From assembly GCA_024275615.1 (NCBI GenBank), contig JAJRYU010000788.1, positions 1-6,073 on the forward strand: a DNA stretch of 6,073 nt, read 5' to 3'. Position 1 is the first letter of the stretch; each line of letters opens with the position of its first letter. Under the pieces are notes generated by a model. That model did not search any database, had not been told where the DNA came from, and saw only the letters and a list, made by a program, of their open reading frames with translations. Positions 1-5,336 of the stretch are shown in pieces. The stretch comes from Planctomycetota bacterium (lineage in GTDB: Bacteria > Planctomycetota > GCA-002687715 > DRQF01). Position numbers and translations under genes: made by a program.

Positions 1-2
1 AA

Positions 3-314
3 GCTTACCGTCAAAATCCAAGTGTTCATCACACATGGGTCACGTCTCAAGCCCTGGCGTGGTCAAGTGTGGTTTTCTTTGACCCAACTTACATGGCAGC
101 GTCCCGTTCGCTTTATCAATCGGTAACTCGTTATCATCAAGGACTTGAGTGGAATTCCCTCAATCCTCACAACTACAATGACCCCAGCACGTTCGATCCT
201 ATCGCCTTCAGAATGATGAACTTTCCGAATTCGGAAACGAAAATCATGTCCAACATTGCGCTTTGGGGTCAGGCCTACAGTTGTGCCAACGCCCTTTGGA
301 CCTGGGACTGGTAG
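3..314 (+). CDS. C-terminal 103 residues of an unrecognised protein (5' end outside window)
   Basis: The frame is open from base 3 to the TAG at 312-314. A GTG at 69 is the first possible start inside the window, but the frame continues upstream of it with ordinary-looking protein sequence and GTG 69 has no ribosome binding site, so the gene most likely begins outside the window. The visible part is rich in aromatic residues and Asn/Ser/His and ends with the unusual tail NALWTWDW. I see no signal peptide, membrane segment or known catalytic motif, and I do not recognise the family. The strong rho-independent terminator 35 bases after the stop, oriented with this strand, is the best evidence that this is a real gene. 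A long opposite-strand frame (63-338) is a shadow and has no supporting signals. Confidence 0.6.
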   Translation, partial: AYRQNPSVHHTWVTSQALAWSSVVFFDPTYMAASRSLYQSVTRYHQGLEWNSLNPHNYNDPSTFDPIAFRMMNFPNSETKIMSNIALWGQAYSCANALWTWDW

Positions 315-348
315 TATTCTCCACGCAGCAACCGGCATGGTGTCTTTT

Positions 349-384
349 CGCCCCCGTACAATCCAAGTACGGGGGCGATTTTTT
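349..384 (+). terminator. Strong rho-independent terminator
   Basis: A perfect 11-bp stem, CGCCCCCGTAC (349-359) paired with GTACGGGGGCG (367-377), encloses the 7-base loop AATCCAA. It is followed by A and six T residues (379-384). The T-tract lies only on the plus-strand side, so it terminates rightward transcription from the gene ending at 314. Confidence 0.93.
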
Positions 385-589
385 GCTCAAATCCCCAGCC
401 CATTCAAGAGAACCCTCGGGCATCGCCTCCATCACCGAGCCCCCCACCGGGAGCGCTCCCGCTCGCGCCGCAAGAGTTTTTGGGTATCGCCGCCCATCAC
501 GAGGAGCGCTGAACGTCAGTCCGGCATCTTGGCTTCAACAAAGAGCCGCCGACCGTCGAGAAGCTTTGCGCGGCCCTTGACTTCTCTTC
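385..589. other. Intergenic stretch without a convincing gene
   Basis: This stretch lies between the terminator and the stop codon of the leftward SIS gene. Long frames run through it, but their products are Arg/Pro/Ser-rich and lack start signals. It holds a perfect 14-base palindrome, CGGGAGCGCTCCCG (448-461), with no T-tract behind it. Plus-frame bases 516-593 read HLGFNKEPPTVEKLCAALDF before a stop, faintly like the end of an XRE-type helix-turn-helix, but an in-frame TGA lies just upstream and there is no start. No clear terminator for the SIS gene was seen. Confidence 0.5.
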
Positions 590-1336
590 CTAAAACCCTC
601 TCTCCTCATACAACTCTTGCTGCCCCCGATTGAATTCGAACCCACCTGGCAGATTGACGCTGCGGTAGACGGCTGGCGGCTGTCCTGCATCAGCCAGAAT
701 CCCGGTGATCTCACTCATCAAGGCCCACAAGGCCACGGCCGTCATCACGCCGGATGTGGCACCAACCGGTGTTCCAATCCCCGGAATATCAAAGACGGCG
801 TCGCCCATGGGAGCTCTCAAGTCAATCACGGCATCGGCAATTTCAAACAGCTTCTTTCCGCTCGAGTGTTTTGACTCGACCGCCTTGGAGAACTCCATGG
901 ACGTCAACACCACCAACTTAAGACCTCGCTTCTTGGCACCGGCTCCCACTCCGACGGTAAACGGCTCCTTACCCGAGTTGGACACCTGAATCAAAACGTC
1001 GCCAGCCTCGACGTGACTCTTCTCCAAGAGCAAATCTGCAAGTTCCTCTCGGTCGTAGAAGTATTGCTGCTCCATGGTTGTGAGCTTCGCCTTGCGTCCA
1101 GCGGGCAAGATGTGATCGACTTCCAAGCGCATTTCCAAGTGATGGAGCCCCAAGAGTCCACCAGCCCGACGAATGGGCTCTTGTTTCATGTGACCCGTGT
1201 CAAAGTGATGTAGGCGCGCTCCTGCCAAGACCGCATCAGCGGCGATTTTCGCCGCTTGGTGGACGGCCTCCAGCTCTTGGTTTTCAAACGAGGCGATCAG
1301 GCCGGTGATCGCCTTCAAATAGCGTGCTGCATGCAT
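590..1336 (-). CDS. SIS-domain protein of the UPF0309 type (probable sugar-phosphate binding or isomerase)
   Basis: The 248-residue product is close to the usual UPF0309 length, and one SIS fold fills it. An N-terminal helical segment carries YLKAITGLIASFENQ (6-20). The first phosphosugar-site loop is HFDTGH (44-49), followed by RRAGGL (56-61). The core reads GDVLIQVSNSGKEP (112-125), and AKKRGLKLVVLTS (134-146) is the typical second strand. The conserved C-terminal parts SSGKKLFEIADAVID (158-172), GDAVF (178-182), VGATSGV (191-197) and PPAVYRSVN (220-228) match the family as I remember it. SIS proteins bind phosphosugars in the cytoplasm, for example isomerases and MurNAc-6-phosphate etherase; the substrate here is unknown. 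The usual Ser after the GH of the first loop is Met here. AAAGGAG lies 6 bases before the ATG, fixing the start. The gene is divergent from the AlbA_2 gene, with 129 bp between them. Confidence 0.9.
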   Translation of the reverse strand: MHAARYLKAITGLIASFENQELEAVHQAAKIAADAVLAGARLHHFDTGHMKQEPIRRAGGLLGLHHLEMRLEVDHILPAGRKAKLTTMEQQYFYDREELADLLLEKSHVEAGDVLIQVSNSGKEPFTVGVGAGAKKRGLKLVVLTSMEFSKAVESKHSSGKKLFEIADAVIDLRAPMGDAVFDIPGIGTPVGATSGVMTAVALWALMSEITGILADAGQPPAVYRSVNLPGGFEFNRGQQELYEERGF

Positions 1337-1342
1337 AGGAAG

Positions 1343-1349
1343 CTCCTTT
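1343..1349 (-). promoter_or_regulatory. Ribosome binding site of the SIS gene
   Basis: AAAGGAG on the minus strand, 6 bases before the ATG at 1336-1334. It supports the chosen start. Confidence 0.85.
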
Positions 1350-1465
1350 GGTGAGTCTCATTCTATGCCCCCGGGAAGACGAAGAGTTTGGTCACTGCCG
1401 ACGCTTTGATACACATAGGCTGTTAGAGACGCGCAAAGACCAATTGGAGTTAATACAAGAACGGC

Positions 1466-2110
1466 ATGGCCAATTTGAAAGCCATCATGAGGGGTGGGGA
1501 GTCGGCGACCTTGGAATTCAAGGTCACTTGCCCTATTCCGTGGAAGATTGGCCGCGTGATCGCGTCTTTTGCCAACGCTGCTGGTGGCAACCTTGTGGTT
1601 GGTGTAGATGACGGTGGCAATATCGTCGGCGCTGCGGACCCCAAGAAAGAAATCGGTGTCTTGGAATTGGCTTTGGAGTATTGCGACCCACGACCTAGCA
1701 TTTCTATTGAAACCGTGCGCCACGATCTCAAGGACATCGTCATCGCCAAAGTTGAAGTCAATGACTTTCCGCTGATCACGCACGTCGATTGCGATGGCAG
1801 AAACGTTGCCTATTTTCGTGTTGGCAAGGAGACGCGGCCTGTGGCTCGTGATGTTGTCAAGATTGCCACCAAGCTCCGCCGCCGCAACAAGGGCGATCGC
1901 GGCTTAGACGCTGATGGCCAGAAGTTACTCAATTGGCTGTGGAGCAAAGGCGAGGCACCTGAGAAAACTTGTGCTCGCAAATTTAACTACTCAAGCCACC
2001 GGCTCAGAAAACTGGCGGAGACAGCTGTTGCTGCTGGCTACCTTCTGCCCTGCAACATTGGCGCCGGCCGTAGCTACGTAGCCATTCACCCCGGCCCCAA
2101 ACACCTCTAA
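1466..2110 (+). CDS. AlbA_2 / Schlafen-type putative DNA-binding protein
   Basis: The 214-residue product has an N-terminal AlbA_2 domain (formerly called a divergent AAA domain), about residues 8-135. Diagnostic motifs are ESATLEFK (12-19), IASFANAAGGNLVVGVDDGG (32-51) with NIVG (52-55), and YFRVGKETRPV (116-126). A Lys/Arg-rich linker, KLRRRNKGDR (136-145), leads to a C-terminal segment (about 150-205) that looks like a small winged helix: QKLLNWL, then YSSHRLRKLAETAVAAGYL. Proteins of this family are usually annotated as putative DNA-binding or transcriptional regulators. Some AlbA_2/Schlafen-domain proteins act in defence or RNA cleavage, but no nuclease or helicase domain is attached here. 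The ATG at 1466 is the first possible start after the in-frame stop at 1451. It has only a distant GGAG (1446-1449, 16 bases away), so translation initiation looks weak. ATG 1487 is an alternative that would still keep the first motif. No partner gene is visible on this strand. Confidence 0.85.
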   Translation: MANLKAIMRGGESATLEFKVTCPIPWKIGRVIASFANAAGGNLVVGVDDGGNIVGAADPKKEIGVLELALEYCDPRPSISIETVRHDLKDIVIAKVEVNDFPLITHVDCDGRNVAYFRVGKETRPVARDVVKIATKLRRRNKGDRGLDADGQKLLNWLWSKGEAPEKTCARKFNYSSHRLRKLAETAVAAGYLLPCNIGAGRSYVAIHPGPKHL

Positions 2111-2134
2111 TCGCCGGGCCCCCGCGTAGGAAAC

Positions 2135-2151
2135 GCCGACGTCCCGTCGGC
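2135..2151. terminator. Modest hairpin between convergent genes, possible bidirectional terminator
   Basis: A 7-bp stem, GCCGACG (2135-2141) paired with CGTCGGC (2145-2151), has the 3-base loop TCC. The plus-strand side continues into the T/C-rich ATTCTTCTTCCTTTCC. The minus-strand tail has only GTTT. It lies 25 bases after the AlbA_2 stop and 40 bases beyond the anti-sigma stop, where a shared terminator would be expected. Confidence 0.5.
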
Positions 2152-2190
2152 ATTCTTCTTCCTTTCCCCATTCTTCCACCTAGCCCCAAG

Positions 2191-3303
2191 CTACCGAAGC
2201 TTCAACTTCCTCACTGCGGATCTCTTCGTCCCACTCTTTGTCTTTTCCCCAGACTTAGAAACATCAACAATATTGATGCGAGGTGCTTTGTCTTTCAGGC
2301 GATCCACTTCGATCCGAAAATGAACGCCCTCACCTTGAATTTCAAAAACGATGTTCATGTCTTCAGGAACAACGAACCTGCTGCCCGGTGTGATCAGGCC
2401 TTTCTTGAGCAAGCGTTCAAGGTCCAACGTCGATTCGGTCAACTTCAAGATAAGCGGCGACGCATGAAGCATGCCTCCTTCCACGGTTGGCATCTTCGCC
2501 GAGACTTTCTTTTTCACCGCTTCCATGATGTCACAGCTTTCAAAGACTCGCCGTGCTTGGCTACTCAGAATCACGTCTTCCGTCGGAATGCCACTGTCGA
2601 AAAGATCGTCATCCTCATCATACCTCTTCGGCTCTGCAGCAAGATCATCTTCCTTGCGTGTCTTCGCCATGGCGGCGTCCAGTAATGGTGTCTTGCCTGC
2701 TCCAACCGTCCCTGGCAAAGAATCGGTTTTCTTGGCTACCGGCTCTTTGGGTAGTTCAGAGTCGACGTCCATCATGGCCACATGTTTGGGATTGGCGACT
2801 TGAGGGCCCTCTGGTGCGGCCTTCTTCACCGCATCACGAATGCCAGCAACCACTTTGTTCTGCCCACCGGAATTGGAACCGAGGCTGTGCCGCACACTGT
2901 TTGTGTCTTGGGATTCATGCATTCTGCCGAAACGATAGGCGCCGAAGGCAAAGAAACAACCAATCATGAGCATGGCAGCGTACACGGCGAGATTGGCAAA
3001 TTTCGGTTCTCTTTTTCTGCGAGTACGCGGCAGTTGGGGTGTGAGTTGAGGCGTGCTCCCGGCAAAAAGCGTGTCCTTCACTTGAGAGACAAAGTCGATC
3101 TCCAATTCTGGGGTGGGGCGGCTTGTTGCTAACCCTCGCAGACGCAGGATGTCTTTGCGGACACGCCGGCAGTTTGGGCACGAACGAAGATGCTCTTGCA
3201 GCCCTACGGTTCTCGAAGACTCCAGTTCGCCGTCAATCATCTGATCGATCAAGGGCTGGAATCTAATACAGCTTTGGGGAGTCTTAGGTGCAGAGGACGT
3301 CAT
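2191..3303 (-). CDS. Zinc-binding (ZAS/zf-HC2) membrane anti-sigma factor
   Basis: The 370-residue product probably binds and holds inactive the ECF sigma factor encoded just upstream. The N-terminal anti-sigma domain has Cys12 and the motif H38-x3-C42-x2-C45 (EHLRSCPNC), with the family-typical IDGEL at 23-27. A basic stretch, RTRRKREPK (93-101), precedes one membrane helix at about 103-122, so the N-terminus should be cytoplasmic and the rest periplasmic. Residues 127-245 are low-complexity and charged, rich in Lys, Asp and Glu. Residues 246-348 look folded, with VFESCDIMEAVKKKV, RLLKKGLITPGSRFVVPEDM and a strand-rich segment; I do not recognise this domain, and it may be the sensor. The tail (349-370) is very basic. 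The ATG lies 2 bases after the sigma stop, and a strong AAAGGAGGA site sits 8 bases upstream inside the sigma gene, so the two are translationally coupled. Confidence 0.88.
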   Translation of the reverse strand: MTSSAPKTPQSCIRFQPLIDQMIDGELESSRTVGLQEHLRSCPNCRRVRKDILRLRGLATSRPTPELEIDFVSQVKDTLFAGSTPQLTPQLPRTRRKREPKFANLAVYAAMLMIGCFFAFGAYRFGRMHESQDTNSVRHSLGSNSGGQNKVVAGIRDAVKKAAPEGPQVANPKHVAMMDVDSELPKEPVAKKTDSLPGTVGAGKTPLLDAAMAKTRKEDDLAAEPKRYDEDDDLFDSGIPTEDVILSSQARRVFESCDIMEAVKKKVSAKMPTVEGGMLHASPLILKLTESTLDLERLLKKGLITPGSRFVVPEDMNIVFEIQGEGVHFRIEVDRLKDKAPRINIVDVSKSGEKTKSGTKRSAVRKLKLR

Positions 3304-3305
3304 AT

Positions 3306-3956
3306 CTATTGTCCTCCTTTCGTCTTGCCCTCAAGGTAGGGACGTAAGAGTTCGCGCAGTTCGTTTCTGGCGCGGAACAAACGGGTGGAGACCGTTTTCT
3401 CAGTGATATTGCAAACTGAAGCGATTTGGGAATAGCTCATTTCTTCCCGCTCACGCAGAATGAAAATCGTGCGAAAATGTTCAGGAAGGCAAAGGAGGGC
3501 GTCATCAAACTTGGATTGCAACTCAGCGCGTTCCATGACCTCCAAGGGACCGGGAGCGGCTTCGCGATGCGGGCGGCGTCCGCCGCCCTGAATCTGGTCC
3601 GTCTCTAAGTTCTTAAGAACACGCCGATGTATCTCATTTCTACGCAGCCGATCCAATGCCAGGTTTCTGGCAATGCGAAAAATCCAAGTCGAAAATGCCC
3701 GCACATCACGGCAATCAACATGCCGTTCAAAGAGCTTGACGAAAACGTCATGGCAGATGTCTTCTGAGGCTGCAGAGTCTTGCAGGATCTGTTCCACGAA
3801 TCCCAAAATCCTGCCGCCGTAGTTTTTTGCCAGCAAATCGATGGCCCGAAAATCACCCCGACGCAAAAGACCCAAGATGACGTCATCATCGATCTTCATC
3901 ATCGGGCGATCTTGCGCCTTGCCACCTACGATTTTTTGGCCTGCTTGCGGGTCCAT
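3306..3956 (-). CDS. ECF-type RNA polymerase sigma factor
   Basis: The 216-residue product has the two ECF sigma domains. Region 2 covers about residues 23-107: LLAKNYGGRILGFVEQIL, then SEDICHDVFVKLFE (64-77) and the promoter-melting/-10-binding part FSTWIFRIARNLALDRLRR (88-106). A linker of about 35 residues, Gly/Arg/Pro-rich, leads to region 4 (about 143-205): ALLCLPEHFRTIFILRE, then the -35-binding helix-turn-helix YSQIASVCNITEKTVSTRLF (175-194). It directs RNA polymerase to a small regulon, probably in response to an envelope signal passed on by the membrane anti-sigma factor encoded next. I chose ATG 3956 because GGAG (3967-3970) lies 10 bases before it. A TTG three codons upstream (3965) would leave only one base from the same site. 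The linker length and the 20-residue N-terminal extension are slightly longer than a minimal ECF factor. Confidence 0.93.
   Translation of the reverse strand: MDPQAGQKIVGGKAQDRPMMKIDDDVILGLLRRGDFRAIDLLAKNYGGRILGFVEQILQDSAASEDICHDVFVKLFERHVDCRDVRAFSTWIFRIARNLALDRLRRNEIHRRVLKNLETDQIQGGGRRPHREAAPGPLEVMERAELQSKFDDALLCLPEHFRTIFILREREEMSYSQIASVCNITEKTVSTRLFRARNELRELLRPYLEGKTKGGQ
3312..3320 (-). promoter_or_regulatory. Strong ribosome binding site of the anti-sigma gene, inside the sigma gene
   Basis: AAAGGAGGA on the minus strand, 8 bases before the ATG at 3303-3301. It overlaps the last codons of the sigma gene, which suits matched production of sigma and anti-sigma proteins. Confidence 0.85.
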
Positions 3957-4009
3957 GAAGGACAAACTCCGAATTTTGAGAAACCACCTTGCACCAGAAT
4001 AGTAGCCAT
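3926..4009 (-). CDS. Possible 27-codon leader ORF overlapping the sigma start
   Basis: A minus-strand ATG (4009-4007) has GGAG (4016-4019) 6 bases upstream and runs 27 codons to a TAG at 3928-3926. The peptide begins MATILVQGGFSKFG and ends TRKQAKKS. It begins 21 bases past the selenoprotein stop and overlaps the first 31 bases of the sigma gene in another frame. Spacing and signal are good enough for translation, which could influence sigma expression through coupling. Nothing in the peptide is recognisable, and chance is a real alternative. Confidence 0.25.
   Translation of the reverse strand: MATILVQGGFSKFGVCPSWTRKQAKKS
3967..3970 (-). promoter_or_regulatory. Ribosome binding site deciding the sigma factor start
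   Basis: GGAG on the minus strand, 10 bases before ATG 3956 and only 1 base before TTG 3965. It favours the ATG. Confidence 0.6.
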
Positions 4010-4030
4010 TGCGCTCTCCAGCGAGCCAAA

Positions 4031-4957
4031 TCAGATTTCCACGAGGTCAGTTCTTGGCTTTTTATTCATTTTCGCCCTTTTTCTGCGCTGCCGATCTCTT
4101 TTCAGCAGTTCATCCAGAAACTTGCCGTGAATCTCGTCGCGAATCTTGCCGATTCGTCCCTTCGGCGCGTTGCCGTTGGAACTGCCAAAGAATGTCGCGG
4201 CGTTACCGACCATGTCTCCAGTTCTGAAGCAACGTGAGTCCATCAGAGCGTGATCCCGGCAGTACTTGCGATCTGCTACCAAACGTCCTTCAGTCAACTG
4301 ACCAAGCACGCCTTCGAATTCCATTTGCTGAACATCGGCCAAACGTTTCTTGTGGGCTGCCACAACCAGCCTCCTTTGAAGTCGCAGCTTCTTGCCGTTG
4401 ATCTTGGCATCAAGATCAAGTGCCAAGGCCAACTCTTCAAGAAGCACTTTCTCTGATGCGTAGCCAGCAATGGCGTTGAGCAGCTTGCCATCGGCTGTTG
4501 TCATCAACATCTGAACATTGTGCTCACCGTTACCTCTCAGACAGGTAACAGGATTGGAATCTGGCTCGTGAGCAAAGGACGACCCAGCCGTCGCTTCTCC
4601 TTCCAAGTTGATCCATGCCAAACGGAAGTTGCGACTCAATATGGCTTTGACGGTCTTTTTTGAGAACGGCCCGGTTCTCAAGGCATGGGCCGCACTTCAG
4701 GTCTTGCCCTTCATTTCGCCCAACATCCGCAAGAAGAAGATCGGGCGTCTTTTGCCTTTGCTCTTGCGATTGGCGGCCATGGCCGCTTCAAGGCTGGAGT
4801 GCCAGTCAAGCCCGCGAATCCTCTCGGTCTTCAGCGCCTTCTTAGTCGCTTTCTTAATTCGTGTAGGCCTGGACGTCTGGGCACTCACCTCGATCGAAGA
4901 GGAAAGGCCAACTAGGGCACCCAAGATCCCAACCCAAACAACACGTCGCATGTCCAT
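4031..4957 (-). CDS. Candidate exported thioredoxin-like selenoprotein, in-frame UGA read as selenocysteine (residue 87 of 308)
   Basis: The frame from ATG 4957 to the TGA at 4033-4031 is open except for one TGA at 4699-4697. AAGGAG lies 6 bases before the ATG. Residues 1-26 form a signal peptide: MDMRR, a hydrophobic core (VVWVGILGALVGL), then cleavage after VSA, so the protein acts outside the cytoplasmic membrane. The thioredoxin-like domain spans about residues 50-180. It has DWHSSLEAAMAA, the strand RRPIFFLRMLG (70-80), the TGA exactly where the catalytic Cys loop belongs (KT-U-SAAH), the helix PFSKKTVKAIL, the strand NFRLAWINLEG (110-120) and MLMTTADGKLLNAIAGY (150-166). A C-terminal domain carries Cys233, Cys243 and FFGSSNG (256-262), then a basic tail. 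The codons after the TGA continue the fold and have no start signal, which argues against two genes. A SECIS-like hairpin follows the TGA. Alternatives are a nonsense mutation or a sequencing error. The substrate is unknown. Confidence 0.8.
4660..4681 (-). promoter_or_regulatory. Bacterial SECIS-like stem-loop
   Basis: On the minus strand, TTGAGAAC (4681-4674) pairs perfectly over 8 bp with GTTCTCAA (4667-4660) around the loop CGGGCC. The stem begins 15 bases after the TGA and the loop 23 bases after it, and the loop has G as its second base. As I recall the bacterial SECIS model (apical loop about 16-37 bases from UGA, short loop, G in its first two bases), all conditions are met. In bacteria this element recruits SelB with Sec-tRNA. 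It has no T-tract beyond five-six A residues on this strand, so it is not a leftward terminator. Confidence 0.78.
4697..4699 (-). other. In-frame UGA, proposed selenocysteine codon
   Basis: The TGA (minus strand) is codon 87 of the 4957-4031 frame. It sits in GEMKGKT-U-SAAHALR, between the strand RRPIFFLRMLG and the following helix, where thioredoxin-like proteins carry their N-terminal active-site Cys. No Cys lies within three residues, so this would be a lone-Sec site rather than UxxC. Confidence 0.78.
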
Positions 4958-4963
4958 ATGTGG

Positions 4964-4969
4964 CTCCTT
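4964..4969 (-). promoter_or_regulatory. Ribosome binding site of the selenoprotein gene
   Basis: AAGGAG on the minus strand, 6 bases before ATG 4957. It picks this start, which opens directly on a signal peptide, over a longer in-frame start at 5032 that would put 25 extra residues before the signal peptide. Confidence 0.85.
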
Positions 4970-5130
4970 GTTCGCTTCCAAGGACGAACCCAGGCCGCAT
5001 ATCCCTCCCATAATTGCCAAGATCGCCCCCAATCAAGCTTCCACACCCCAATCCTCTCCGTCTTTCACCAACACCTAGCCCCAGCAACCGACATCCAACC
5101 CCTTTCCCCACAAATACTTCCAGCCAAACC
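4970..5130. other. Gene-free pyrimidine-rich (+ strand) spacer
   Basis: Between the selenoprotein gene and the tRNA promoter, the plus strand is strongly C/T-rich with many CCC and CCCC runs and few G, so the leftward leader RNA would be G/A-rich. The leftward promoter of the selenoprotein gene should lie here, but I found no clear -35/-10 pair for it. Confidence 0.45.
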
Positions 5131-5159
5131 TTGACTCCTCCCAACCCCCTCCCTATATT
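5131..5159 (+). promoter_or_regulatory. Sigma70-type promoter of the tRNA gene
   Basis: The -35 box TTGACT (5131-5136) and -10 box TATATT (5154-5159) are separated by exactly 17 bases. Transcription would start at about 5166, a few bases before the tRNA 5' end at 5170. Confidence 0.85.
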
Positions 5160-5169
5160 CCCGCAGCCA

Positions 5170-5243
5170 GGGCGATTAGCTCAGCTGGCTAGAGCGCGTC
5201 GTTCACACCGACGAGGTCACAAGTTCAAGTCTTGTATCGCCCA
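5170..5243 (+). tRNA. tRNA-Val, anticodon CAC
   Basis: A full cloverleaf of 74 bases. Acceptor GGGCGAT (5170-5176) pairs with ATCGCCC (5236-5242). The D-stem is GCTC/GAGC (5179-5182, 5192-5195). The anticodon stem CGTCG/CGACG (5197-5201, 5209-5213) holds loop TTCACAC, giving anticodon CAC at 5204-5206, which reads GUG valine codons. The variable loop is AGGTC, and the T-stem ACAAG/CTTGT holds loop TTCAAGT. The discriminator base is A at 5243. The following bases are CTA, so the CCA end is not encoded. It has its own promoter and terminator, and its 3' end faces a phage-type integrase gene, making it a likely integration site. Confidence 0.97.
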
Positions 5244-5250
5244 CTACTTT

Positions 5251-5296
5251 AAGCCCTTGGCTGCGTTGGAAATACGCACCGAGGGCTTTTCTCTTT
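5251..5296 (+). terminator. Rho-independent terminator after the tRNA
   Basis: AAGCCCTTGG (5251-5260) pairs with CCGAGGGCTT (5279-5288) through 10 bp with one G-U pair. A bulged C and an inner 5-bp stem TGCGT/ACGCA (5262-5266, 5274-5278) close on a 7-base loop. The tail is TTTTCTCTTT. It ends tRNA transcription and insulates the integrase gene. Confidence 0.9.
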
Positions 5297-5312
5297 GGTG
5301 CTGCCTTCAGGC

Positions 5313-5334
5313 TTTTCCACAACAGTTTCCACAA
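5313..5334 (+). repeat. Two direct repeats TTTCCACAA, 12-base period
   Basis: TTTCCACAA occurs at 5314-5322 and 5326-5334, with ACA/CAG between. With the preceding base, the copies read TTTTCCACA and GTTTCCACA, each close to the DnaA box TTATCCACA. In front of an integrase gene they could instead be binding sites for the recombinase or its accessory protein. Confidence 0.55.
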
Positions 5335-5336
5335 AG

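Noticed and set aside
477..593. Degenerate XRE-type helix-turn-helix gene
   Set aside because: About 20 residues resemble the end of such a domain, but there is an in-frame stop, no start and no recognisable first half. Chance is more likely.
256..633. Rightward 125-residue ORF
   Set aside because: It crosses the terminator and overlaps two better-supported genes; the product is Arg/Ser/Pro-rich, as expected of a shadow frame.
4031..4681. A separate 216-residue gene starting at TTG 4681
   Set aside because: No ribosome binding site. The start would lie inside the hairpin, and the frame is continuous with the upstream half through one TGA.
4660..4681. Hairpin as a terminator inside the gene
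   Set aside because: On the coding strand it is followed by A residues, not T. A T-run exists only on the other strand (4656-4661), and there it precedes the hairpin.
4697..5032. A 111-residue gene ending at TGA 4697 as a complete protein
   Set aside because: It would stop in the middle of the thioredoxin fold. Its long start also places 25 residues, including a hydrophobic stretch, before the real signal peptide; ATG 4957 has the ribosome binding site.
5313..5333. Replication origin based on DnaA-box-like sequences
   Set aside because: Only two imperfect boxes, no AT-rich unwinding region and no dnaA, dnaN or replication gene nearby.
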